From positions 434,001 to 498,000 of the forward strand of contig NZ_VZDQ01000021.1 in NCBI RefSeq assembly GCF_009602435.1: DNA of 64,000 nucleotides, given 5' to 3'. The number at the start of each line of letters is the position of its first letter. Position 1 is the first letter of the stretch. The notes beneath the pieces were generated by a model that saw nothing but the letters and a program-made list of their open reading frames with translations, was not told the DNA's origin and did not search any database. The stretch is from Sediminibacillus terrae. Its GTDB lineage: Bacteria; Bacillota; Bacilli; Bacillales; Amphibacillaceae. Of this stretch, positions 8,686 through 15,617 are shown piece by piece. A program made the translations under genes and the position numbers.

Positions 8686-9438
8686 TCAATTGAAATAATA
8701 TGGTGGGATCGAAGAGGAATCCAATTGCTTTAACCTAGTAAAAAAACGATAAGTCTGCGGCGCTTTTTCCGAAACCGTCTGCTTTGAAGCTTTACCTGCA
8801 TAATAATAAGCAAACACTTCGGAAAAATATTCGGAAGGATATGTAAGAAAATAATCGTCACCAGGAAACAGCTTGGCTGCTTCTTCCTTCCAATTTTGCT
8901 CCATTTGCTCCGCCAGTCGAGGCACCGTGCCCAGCAATCGATAAATGGTGTGTCCTGTTTCATGCAATTCCAAGTTGAATGCCCCATGACCATTCCCCGG
9001 CAGGCTGGCACCTATTTTGGCAGACACGAGCCATCCTCCCCCGGCACCCGGAACTTCTTCCCACGTTGTATCCTGTCGCCATCCCCTCGGTTGCTTCCAT
9101 TTCAAATGGTAAAGCAACGGTTCATCTGTCAACCGGCCTTCAAACAAACGAACCTTTACCTGCTGTGCAGCCAAAAGCTGCAGCAGATTCCGATCAATAT
9201 GATTGAGCCTTGTCACCATTCTTGTCACAGCAGCAGGATTCTCCGGGCTTTCTGGCACAACGACGATTTCATCGAGCAAATCATAATTGTCCAGCTTCTC
9301 AAGCATCCGGATATAATCACTTCCGTTCGCCTTGTTTAGCGTTATTCCGTGAAATGGGCTGGTGATATCGATAAACGGAAAAATCAAAAAAATAAAAATG
9401 ACTAAAGCAGGTTTTGTAAATCGGTTTATTCGTTCCAT
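8686..9438 (-). CDS. secreted anthrax-lethal-factor-like zinc protease
   Basis: Predicted exported or membrane-anchored metalloprotease, 250 residues. An N-terminal hydrophobic helix (about 9-27) acts as signal or anchor. The zinc motif HETGH lies near 157-161 and a downstream acidic motif SEYFSEVFAYYY (about 201-212) supplies the third ligand, which is the arrangement of the ATLF/Pro-Pro endopeptidase (PPEP) family. The substrate is unknown; relatives cut host kinases (lethal factor) or Pro-Pro bonds in surface adhesins (PPEP). It lies downstream of nothing on its strand, is divergent from the NlpC/P60 gene and ends 19 bases before thyA, so some transcription may read into thyA. Confidence 0.7.
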   Translation of the reverse strand: MERINRFTKPALVIFIFLIFPFIDITSPFHGITLNKANGSDYIRMLEKLDNYDLLDEIVVVPESPENPAAVTRMVTRLNHIDRNLLQLLAAQQVKVRLFEGRLTDEPLLYHLKWKQPRGWRQDTTWEEVPGAGGGWLVSAKIGASLPGNGHGAFNLELHETGHTIYRLLGTVPRLAEQMEQNWKEEAAKLFPGDDYFLTYPSEYFSEVFAYYYAGKASKQTVSEKAPQTYRFFTRLKQLDSSSIPPYYFN

Positions 9439-9601
9439 ATTTAGTGATCAGGATGATCACTCTCCGACGATCATGCTTTCATCATAAGTGGTAACTCTAT
9501 TTTAACATATTACAATTGTATTTCGATTACGAATTACAATCATATTCCCGTCCATTCTACATACATCTTGTTAAGAGCACAAATCGGAAAGGGGTTTTGG
9601 C

Positions 9602-10681
9602 ATGCTTACTGAAGCAAGTGTTCAACATGTCGTCAAGCATTCAATGTCTTATGGTTTTGTGCTGACCCAGCCATTTGCCTTTTATGTAGACGCATATCCG
9701 GTTTTAGAAAATGAAATGATAAAAGAATCCAATACACTCTATTATGGACAGCATAATCAATCCGTGAAAATTTTACAGCATAAATTATCCAATCTCTCGT
9801 TTTTTTCTCAGCCAATCGACGGGGATTTCGGTATATATACCGAATATGCTCTGAAAAAATTTCAAAAAGAATATGATTTGATGGTCTCAGGGAGAGCAGA
9901 CAAACAGACGGTAGAGAAATTGATCGTAGAAGAAAGAAACGAACAGCTGGCACCTTTAAGAGAAATTGACGCCGCCCTTTATCCTGGAGAAACCGGCAAA
10001 GATATCAAAAAAATCCAAAATGCCCTTCACTACTTCGGTTACTATGAAATGGAAGTGGATGGAATTTTCGGTCCGATGACAGCCCAAGCGTTGCTTGCTT
10101 TCCAAAAAGATAACGGAGTGGCACCTAAGGAAAGAATCGACAAAACCACCATCGATGCATTTTTTGCTAAAGAGAAAGAAACGGCAAAGGAAGTTTTGCC
10201 GGCCCATGCCAAACCAGAGCCCGAACAAACAGCTCATTCTGCTACAGAGAGAAAGGATACAGCAGAACAGAAGGAAACAATTCCTAAACCGGCCAAAAAA
10301 TCATCAGTAGCTGCCGAACCTGCAGCCGTCATTCAGACTGCGAAGCAATTGGTCGGCTCCCCGTATGCCTGGGGAGGAACATCCCCGGACGGTTTCGATT
10401 GCAGCGGTTTGATTCAATATATTTATCAAACTTATGGAATCAAACTTCCGCGGACCGTCAATGAATTATGGAATGTTAGTAAACCAGTCGATTCTCCCTC
10501 GGTAGGCGATTTTGTTTTTTTTCAAACGTATAAACAAGGGCCGTCACACATGGGAATATATGTCGGCGACAATCAATTCATTCATGCCGGCGAATCACGC
10601 GGTGTCGAAATAAGTGACATGGATAATCCCTACTGGAACCCTCGTTATCTCGGCGCAAAACGTATAAACATACAACCTTGA
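9602..10681 (+). CDS. NlpC/P60 peptidoglycan endopeptidase with two PG-binding domains
   Basis: Cell-wall hydrolase of 359 residues. Two peptidoglycan-binding type 1 repeats lie at about 47-110 (GDFGIYTEYALKKFQ) and 125-190 (GIFGPMTAQALLAFQ), then a Lys/Pro/Glu/Thr-rich linker (about 195-240) and a NlpC/P60 domain (about 243-358). The catalytic Cys is in FDCSGL, the His in SHMGIYVG and the third polar residue in FIHAG. The N-terminus carries no clear basic signal peptide; a weakly hydrophobic stretch at about 16-32 is the only candidate. The ATG at 9602 has AAAGGGG upstream. Probably cleaves the D-Glu to diaminopimelate bond in wall peptides. Confidence 0.85.
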   Translation: MLTEASVQHVVKHSMSYGFVLTQPFAFYVDAYPVLENEMIKESNTLYYGQHNQSVKILQHKLSNLSFFSQPIDGDFGIYTEYALKKFQKEYDLMVSGRADKQTVEKLIVEERNEQLAPLREIDAALYPGETGKDIKKIQNALHYFGYYEMEVDGIFGPMTAQALLAFQKDNGVAPKERIDKTTIDAFFAKEKETAKEVLPAHAKPEPEQTAHSATERKDTAEQKETIPKPAKKSSVAAEPAAVIQTAKQLVGSPYAWGGTSPDGFDCSGLIQYIYQTYGIKLPRTVNELWNVSKPVDSPSVGDFVFFQTYKQGPSHMGIYVGDNQFIHAGESRGVEISDMDNPYWNPRYLGAKRINIQP

Positions 10682-10726
10682 CAGCCGTCTTTTTTAAAAT
10701 AGAAGCAGGATGGACCCCGACTAGAT

Positions 10727-10835
10727 GCTGTCCAGCTACAGCATCTGCGCCCTTCATGCTTAAGGCAATCCACCGTGTGGCCGTTACTTCCGCTCCGAGG
10801 CTCTGCTTAAGCATGAAGGGGGCGCTTCCCTTTCT
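10727..10835 (+). repeat. dispersed palindromic repeat, family A, copy 1
   Basis: A hairpin element with arms at 10747-10764 and 10806-10825 (core CATGCTTAAG and its complement, with a two-base bulge), preceded by TGTCCAGCTACAGC and followed by GGGGGCGCTTCC. The flanking words and layout match a well-known intergenic repeat of Bacillaceae genomes. It sits between the NlpC/P60 gene and the convergent HD-domain gene, and could act as a terminator for both. A fuller relative in opposite orientation is at 39268-39430. Confidence 0.6.
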
Positions 10836-10869
10836 CTTATTATCATAATATCATTACTATAATAGTCGC

Positions 10870-11478
10870 TTAGAAGGGCCCACGCCTGGCATCCCATTCC
10901 AGATAGAATTGACGCAGAAATCCTTCCATGAACCGATGGCGCTCCTCGGCAATCCTTGCTGCAGCCTCGGTATTCATTAAATCCTTCAATAACAATAATT
11001 TTTCATAAAAATGCTGGATGGTTGTCTGGTCATTCCCTTCTTCATGGATCAGCCGGCCGCGCGCTCCCCCAAAAGCAAAAGCTCTGGCTATTCCAATTGC
11101 TCCGATTGCGTCAAGTCTGTCTGCATCCTGGACAATCTTTCCCTCCAGCGTTTCTGGTTGCTTATGGCCGTCTCGAAAAGAAACATCAGCGATAGCTTTG
11201 TCAATCGCCCTCCACTCTTCCTCCCTGATCCCAATATCCTGTATAAACTGGACAAGTTCCTGCTTGGCAGCTCCCTGGTCGCACGTTAATTTGGCATCCG
11301 TTATATCGTGGAGCCAGCCAGCTGCTTCCGCAATCAGTTTGTCTGCATTTTCCAGAACTGCAAGCTCACATGCCATAAGGGCGACCCTTCTCATGTGTGC
11401 ATAATCATGGCCGGTCCCCTCCTTGCAGAATTTTTCATAGACATATGTTTCAATTTGATGCAACTGTACAGAATTCAC
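10870..11478 (-). CDS. ypgQ: HD-domain pyrophosphatase, YpgQ family
   Basis: Predicted HD-superfamily metal-dependent phosphohydrolase of 202 residues. Metal ligands are visible as H..HD..D: His in GHDYAHMRRV (about 23-32), the pair in GWLHDITD (about 54-61) and Asp in VQDADRLDAIG (about 121-131). B. subtilis YpgQ, about 205 residues, hydrolyses nucleoside triphosphates releasing pyrophosphate, so a similar nucleotide-cleansing role is likely. Its position near dfrA/thyA and cspD matches the B. subtilis order. It follows the DUF72 gene at 17 bases and may be co-transcribed with it. Confidence 0.8.
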   Translation of the reverse strand: MNSVQLHQIETYVYEKFCKEGTGHDYAHMRRVALMACELAVLENADKLIAEAAGWLHDITDAKLTCDQGAAKQELVQFIQDIGIREEEWRAIDKAIADVSFRDGHKQPETLEGKIVQDADRLDAIGAIGIARAFAFGGARGRLIHEEGNDQTTIQHFYEKLLLLKDLMNTEAAARIAEERHRFMEGFLRQFYLEWDARRGPF

Positions 11479-11495
11479 ATATACCCACCCTTCCG

Positions 11496-12350
11496 CTAGA
11501 AGTTAAAAAAGTCAAGCTGACGAGGATTTAATTGTTCGTATTTAATACCCAACAGTTCAATCAGCTGCCTTGCATTATCGGCTGCATCCCCACCAGAGTT
11601 GTTGTTAAACAGTACAGTTATTTGCTTCGTTTTTTCGGCGAGATTTTCAATATGCCGCTTCCATTCAGCCAGCTCTTGCTCGTTGTATCGATACAAGAAT
11701 CGGACGGCACGCCAGTCGCTTCTCCCATTTCGGTTCCAACCATGGACATTCCTCCCATGAAAACGAATCAAGGTTTTGTCGGGATTAGTCGGTTCCAAAA
11801 TGGTCGGTACTGATGCTTCCCCGGCCTGCGGCTCATCGCAAATGGTATGTATCCACCCTTCCTCTCGCATGAAACTCAAGGTGTTTGCGCGATACTTGTC
11901 ACTAAACCAGGAACGATTTCGGAACTCCAGCGCAAGTGGCAAATCGGGCAGCAATTCTTTTATTTTCCGAAGTTTGGCGATATGTTCTTTGCTGACATCG
12001 AACCAAGGCGGAAACTGAAACAGCAAGGCATTCAGCTTGCCTGCATTAATTACAGGCTCGATGGATTCCCGATAACCCTCGAATAATTCCTTTGCTTCCT
12101 GAACACTTATTGGTTGGCGGTCGTGACCGGTCATGCGCTGGTAAGCTTTTATTACAAAAGAGAAGCCTTCTGGTGTATCCTTCACCCATTTGCGATAATT
12201 ACGCTGGGGCTGAATTGCATAAAATGCAGAGTCTACTTCTACAACCGGGAAATGGGAAGCATACACAGCAAGCTTATCCTGCTGATGTATCTTATCGGGA
12301 TACAACGATTCATGGTCCCCCCATCCAGTCACTCCTATATTGATCGACAT
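11496..12350 (-). CDS. DUF72 family TIM-barrel protein
   Basis: Protein of 284 residues of the DUF72/YunF family (TIM-barrel fold, function unknown). Characteristic stretches are the N-terminal INIGVTGWGDHESLYP, VEVDSAFYAIQP (about 38-49), FQFPPWF (about 108-114), ALEFRNRSWF (about 138-147) and VLFNNNSGGDAADNA near the end. The frame is open upstream to 12542, but the ATG at 12350 has GGAGG upstream and begins exactly at the conserved family start, so the extra 64 residues are rejected. Probably first gene of a pair with the HD pyrophosphatase. Confidence 0.8.
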   Translation of the reverse strand: MSINIGVTGWGDHESLYPDKIHQQDKLAVYASHFPVVEVDSAFYAIQPQRNYRKWVKDTPEGFSFVIKAYQRMTGHDRQPISVQEAKELFEGYRESIEPVINAGKLNALLFQFPPWFDVSKEHIAKLRKIKELLPDLPLALEFRNRSWFSDKYRANTLSFMREEGWIHTICDEPQAGEASVPTILEPTNPDKTLIRFHGRNVHGWNRNGRSDWRAVRFLYRYNEQELAEWKRHIENLAEKTKQITVLFNNNSGGDAADNARQLIELLGIKYEQLNPRQLDFFNF

Positions 12351-12501
12351 TTCCTTCTCCCTCCGCTGTAGTTGGTTATATTTATGGTAGTACACATTCG
12401 GTTTATTATCTACCGCGACCCATTCTGGACAGCATCTCCCCGTCAGGCGAATTGTCGATAAATTGTACCTTGACAAACAGCGTCCGCCATGCCTGATTTC
12501 C

Positions 12502-12530
12502 TTGACTAGTTTTAAAATATGCGCTATATT
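12502..12530 (+). promoter_or_regulatory. sigma-A promoter of cspD
   Basis: TTGACT (12502-12507) and TATATT (12525-12530) are separated by exactly 17 bases. Transcription from about 12537 would give a leader of roughly 120 bases before the csp start codon, the long untranslated leader usual for cold-shock genes. Confidence 0.7.
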
Positions 12531-12658
12531 TGATTCAGGCAAACAAGGTGGGAGAGCTATCCTGACAGATGTTGCTTACTTCATTTTCATGGGGTGGATT
12601 CCATCTTTTTGTAAAATTTCCACGTTTGACGTGCAGGTTTTTAGGAGGATTAATTTAC

Positions 12659-12859
12659 ATGCAAAATGGTGTAGTAAAATGGTTCAATGCAGAAAAAGGT
12701 TATGGTTTTATCCAGCTAGAGGATGGAAATGACGTGTTTGTCCATTACTCTGCTATCCAAGAGGAAGGCTTCAAGACATTAGAAGAAGGCCAAGAAGTAA
12801 CTTTCGAAGTTGTCGAAGGCGAACGCGGACCTCAAGCTGCTAATGTAACAAAACAATAA
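12659..12859 (+). CDS. cspD: cold-shock protein CspD/CspB family
   Basis: Single-stranded nucleic acid binding protein, 66 residues, acting as an RNA chaperone and transcription antiterminator. The OB fold carries both RNP motifs: KGYGFIQ (about 13-19) and VFVHYSAI (about 26-33). The ATG at 12659 follows AGGAGG; the longer frame opening at 12569 has no such signal and is discarded. Preceded by a sigma-A promoter with a long leader and followed by a strong terminator, so it is monocistronic. Placement between ypgQ and ypdP matches cspD of B. subtilis. Confidence 0.95.
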   Translation: MQNGVVKWFNAEKGYGFIQLEDGNDVFVHYSAIQEEGFKTLEEGQEVTFEVVEGERGPQAANVTKQ

Positions 12860-12873
12860 ATTTTAATAATTCC

Positions 12874-12904
12874 AACGGTGATCCCGGCGATCACCGTTTT
12901 TTTA
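12874..12904 (+). terminator. Rho-independent terminator of cspD
   Basis: AACGGTGATC (12874-12883) pairs with GATCACCGTT (12889-12898) across a 5-base loop, followed by a run of T ending at about 12903. Confidence 0.9.
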
Positions 12905-12964
12905 CTACCTGCATACTTGGGTGCCAGACTCCTCGGACTCCTTTGCAGGATCGTAAGAAGCCGA

Positions 12965-12993
12965 TTGCATAATCGTCCGCTTGGCAGTATAAT
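12965..12993 (+). promoter_or_regulatory. sigma-A promoter upstream of the preQ1 riboswitch
   Basis: TTGCAT (12965-12970) and a perfect TATAAT (12988-12993) are 17 bases apart. Transcription would start near 13000, about 16 bases before the riboswitch aptamer. Confidence 0.7.
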
Positions 12994-13015
12994 ATATTTT
13001 TGTTGCTTTTATGCA

Positions 13016-13054
13016 CGCGGTTCGCAATCTCCCGCGTTATCAAAACTAAGGAGG
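13016..13054 (+). promoter_or_regulatory. preQ1-I riboswitch
   Basis: The leader fits the minimal preQ1 class I aptamer: stem strand CGCGG (13016-13020), TTC, a loop GCAATCT, the pairing strand CCCGCG (13031-13036), then an A-rich tail TTATCAAAACTAA (13037-13049) that folds back to make the pseudoknot. In the B. subtilis queC aptamer the equivalent blocks are GAGG-TTC, a loop, CCCUC and AAAAAACUAA. Here the tail runs straight into the Shine-Dalgarno AAGGAGG (13048-13054), so ligand binding should hide the ribosome-binding site and repress translation. The gene downstream is a queuosine-precursor transporter, the expected target. Confidence 0.85.
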
Positions 13055-13061
13055 ATAAGTG

Positions 13062-13757
13062 ATGCAAAACGAATTGTTATGGATTTTATTCGCACTGATA
13101 AACTTTTGCATGTTGCTTGTTGTTTATCGTATTTTCGGAAAACCCGGGTTATTTGTCTGGATCGGGATGTCTACCGTAGTAGCCAATATCCAAGTCGTCA
13201 AAACGGTCGAACTCTTTGGCCTTACGGCGACACTTGGCAATATCATTTACGGGACAGCCTTTCTGGCTACCGACATACTGAACGAAAAATATGGGAAACG
13301 AGATGCGAAGAAAGCCGTCTGGATGGGATTTTTCACATTGATCGCCATGACCATCATGATGCAGGTGGCTCTACTGTTTAAGCCGGGTGTGGATGACATC
13401 GCTCAAGCTGCGATGGAAACCCTTTTCGGTCTGGCTCCAAAAATTGCTGCCGGAAGTTTAGCGGCTTATATAATCAGTCAATACTTCGATGTATGGATTT
13501 ACGCACAACTGAAACGCCTTTTCCCGGGTTCAAGGTACCTTTGGCTGCGTAACAACGGCAGTACGATGGTCAGTCAACTGCTGGACAGTGCTGTCTTTTG
13601 CGGAATTGCCTTTTTCGGCGAGTATCCTATCGGGGTATGGATGGAAATTTTCTTCACTACGTATATAATCAAGTTCATTGTAGCAGCTATCGATACACCG
13701 TTCTTATATTGGGCGAAACGCATGCATGGCAATCATGCAGTCGAGGAAGCAGAATAG
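13062..13757 (+). CDS. ypdP: queuosine precursor transporter, YhhQ/YpdP family
   Basis: Membrane protein of 231 residues with about six hydrophobic segments, of the VUT/YhhQ family, which imports precursors (preQ0, preQ1 or queuine) for queuosine in tRNA. The family signature is visible in YGTAFLATDILNEKYGKRDAKKAVWMGF (read in blocks at about 62-90) and in the C-terminal RNNGSTMVSQLLDSAVF. ATG at 13062 (7 bases after AAGGAGG) is preferred to GTG at 13059. The preQ1 aptamer directly upstream supports the substrate and predicts repression when preQ1 is plentiful. Corresponds in position to ypdP of B. subtilis. Confidence 0.92.
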   Translation: MQNELLWILFALINFCMLLVVYRIFGKPGLFVWIGMSTVVANIQVVKTVELFGLTATLGNIIYGTAFLATDILNEKYGKRDAKKAVWMGFFTLIAMTIMMQVALLFKPGVDDIAQAAMETLFGLAPKIAAGSLAAYIISQYFDVWIYAQLKRLFPGSRYLWLRNNGSTMVSQLLDSAVFCGIAFFGEYPIGVWMEIFFTTYIIKFIVAAIDTPFLYWAKRMHGNHAVEEAE

Positions 13758-13861
13758 GCTGGGCACGGACTTTTTTCTTTGTAGTCAGTATCTGTGGCGT
13801 CGGGCATTAACTTTTCAACTGATGCTTCCACGCGCTTGAGAATATAGAAAAAGTTTGAAAT

Positions 13862-13899
13862 AAAGAGGCGCAAACCCAGAAGGGGAACTGTGCCTCTTT
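13862..13899 (+). repeat. inverted repeat just before the ypdQ start
   Basis: AAAGAGGC-GCA at 13862-13872 pairs with TGTGCCTCTTT at 13889-13899 with one mismatch and a 16-base loop. It ends 8 bases before the ribosome-binding site of ypdQ. It may terminate read-through from ypdP or act as a leader hairpin for ypdQ; there is only a short T-run. Confidence 0.45.
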
Positions 13900-13921
13900 G
13901 TTACAGAAAGGAGAAAAAGAA

Positions 13922-14311
13922 TTGATCGAAGTTTATACCGATGGAGCCGCAAGCGGCGACCCGGGGTTGAGCGGAGCAGGTATTTTTATAAAAGACGGCA
14001 AGAAAACCTATGAATATAAAATCCCGCTAGGCTCCATGTCCAACCACCAAGCTGAATTCCAAGCCGTCATAAAGGGATTGGAAGTATGCCGGGACAACTT
14101 CCGGGATGAGATACTTTCCTTCCGTTCAGATTCCAAGCTAGTCGTCGACGTAATTGAAAAAGATTTTACAAAAAATCAAACTTTCCTGCCGTACTTACAA
14201 GAAATAAGAAATCAGGTAGAAGCTTTCCCCCACTTTTTTATTAAATGGATTCCCGAAAAGCAAAATAAACATGCAGACAAGCTGGCACGCCAAGCTATCC
14301 ACCTTAATTAG
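13922..14311 (+). CDS. ypdQ: RNase HI-like protein YpdQ
   Basis: RNase H-fold protein of 129 residues. The four acidic residues of the RNase HI active site are present: Asp in YTDGAASGDPG (about 6), Glu in NHQAEFQAV (about 47), Asp in FRSDSKLV (about 70) and Asp in NKHADKLAR (about 117). The basic-protrusion region is short, as in the B. subtilis homologue YpdQ, for which clear RNase H activity has not been shown. Start is TTG at 13922, with GAAAGGAG 8 bases upstream; the longer frame from 13898 lacks a signal. Stands alone after the ypdP gene. Confidence 0.85.
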   Translation: MIEVYTDGAASGDPGLSGAGIFIKDGKKTYEYKIPLGSMSNHQAEFQAVIKGLEVCRDNFRDEILSFRSDSKLVVDVIEKDFTKNQTFLPYLQEIRNQVEAFPHFFIKWIPEKQNKHADKLARQAIHLN

Positions 14312-14681
14312 AGACAGGCAGACTCCAGAAAAGTAAGTGCATAAACAAACTACTGACTCGGTTGCCTTCAATACTAAAGAGACAAGGAATTTCATGTCAT
14401 AAATAAGAAGGAACAAGCCTGTCTCCTTAAGGCTTGTCCCCCCTCGAAAGGCGCTTTCTTTACCACCCGCAGTACTAATTATTACAATTGCTATCCATCC
14501 TCCTCCACAATCGGACGAGAAAATCTAAAGCAGCTTCTAGTTATAAAATTCTAAGGAAGTCACTGTATTAAAAGGCAATTGTGCTCCATGCAACCGAAAA
14601 CCGATAAGTTCATCGAACTGTTTTAAACGACAACATGATTAGCATATCGTACAAAAAGCACATCTCTCCGGACGGACCCTT
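14312..14681. other. intergenic region without recognisable gene
   Basis: 370 bases with no frame that has a ribosome-binding site. A weak hairpin (ACAAGCC at 14413-14419 with GGCTTGT at 14431-14437) lacks a T-run. Nothing else was seen. Confidence 0.5.
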
Positions 14682-14999
14682 CTAAAAGCCCGGCTTCTCA
14701 ACGTTTTCTTTATTTACAGAAAATCCTTTTTCCCTAAGCAGCCGATCTGCTTGACTGTATGTTTTAACTCGTTCACCTGCCAAAAGTTCCAAAACGCTTA
14801 GAAAGAAGCTGCCATCAAAGTGAAGCTGGAATTGCAAGGTCACTTTCAATGCTTTGATTGTCATCCAATCCGGAGCATTGGTCGTGTTTTTTCCTAAGTA
14901 AATAAAGTGAATGTCTTTATCTGACAATTTAAATCCTTGCGACCATAAGTCTTCTATAAAGTATCCCAACGGATGCCTTTTTTCTAACTCCTTTGCCAT
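14682..14999 (-). CDS. small protein, possibly DUF6123
   Basis: Soluble protein of 105 residues without signal peptide or membrane segment. The central block DIHFIYLGKNTTNAPDWM followed by FDGSFFLSVLELL is reminiscent of the DUF6123 family of Bacillus, function unknown; this is a recollection and not secure. The start is placed at ATG 14999, 8 bases after AGGAG; two ATG/GTG codons a few bases upstream are too close to that site. It stands alone between an empty stretch and the bps genes. Confidence 0.5.
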   Translation of the reverse strand: MAKELEKRHPLGYFIEDLWSQGFKLSDKDIHFIYLGKNTTNAPDWMTIKALKVTLQFQLHFDGSFFLSVLELLAGERVKTYSQADRLLREKGFSVNKENVEKPGF

Positions 15000-15095
15000 T
15001 TTCATCACTCCTGCTAACGTTGCTCCCTGAAAAAATCACTTACCCAGTGTAACATGTTTCGTTAAGCTCATTATACAGAACACTTGTTCCGTTGT

Positions 15096-15617
15096 CTAAT
15101 CCTGCCCTTCTTCCAGCTTGTCCAGCGCTCTTTCCTCTTCAGGGATTCGTACGCGCAACAATAAGAGATGGAAGAGCGGAAACACGATTGCAGTAATATA
15201 TGTATGGAACATCATCGGTATGATAATCAGTTCCAGCAAGACGACCAAATAATTAGGGTGGTTGATAAAGCGATAAGGACCTTTTTTAACAAGGCTTGCT
15301 CCGGGAAGAATGATTATTTTTGTGTTCCAAAACCTTCCGAGCGAAGCAATGCACCATACGCGCAGTAGTTGAGTTAAGACGAACAAAACAAAAAGGGATA
15401 CGTTCAGACCAAGCCCATGTAAATCTTTCCATTCAGCTTCCGCCCATAAACTGATGAAAAACAAACTGTGGGTCAAGACAAACCATTTGTAATGTCCTGC
15501 ACCAGATTCAATAGCACCCTTCTTTTTCATCCAGTTTTCGTTGCTGCGTGCTATTACTAACTCGATCAAACGCTGCAGTATCAAAAATACGAACAAGATT
15601 CCCATCCACCAATTCAT
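15096..15617 (-). CDS. bpsB: isoprenylcysteine-type methyltransferase BpsB (YpbQ)
   Basis: Integral membrane methyltransferase of 173 residues with about four hydrophobic segments. C-terminal motifs LVKKGPYRFINHPNYLVVLLE and PEEERAL (read in blocks) are those of the ICMT/PEMT family that binds S-adenosylmethionine at the membrane. In B. subtilis the homologue YpbQ (BpsB) methylates the alkylpyrones made by the polyketide synthase BpsA. The start is ATG 15617, whose last bases overlap the bpsA stop in an ATGA arrangement, implying translational coupling; the longer upstream frame is a shadow of bpsA. Confidence 0.88.
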   Translation of the reverse strand: MNWWMGILFVFLILQRLIELVIARSNENWMKKKGAIESGAGHYKWFVLTHSLFFISLWAEAEWKDLHGLGLNVSLFVLFVLTQLLRVWCIASLGRFWNTKIIILPGASLVKKGPYRFINHPNYLVVLLELIIIPMMFHTYITAIVFPLFHLLLLRVRIPEEERALDKLEEGQD

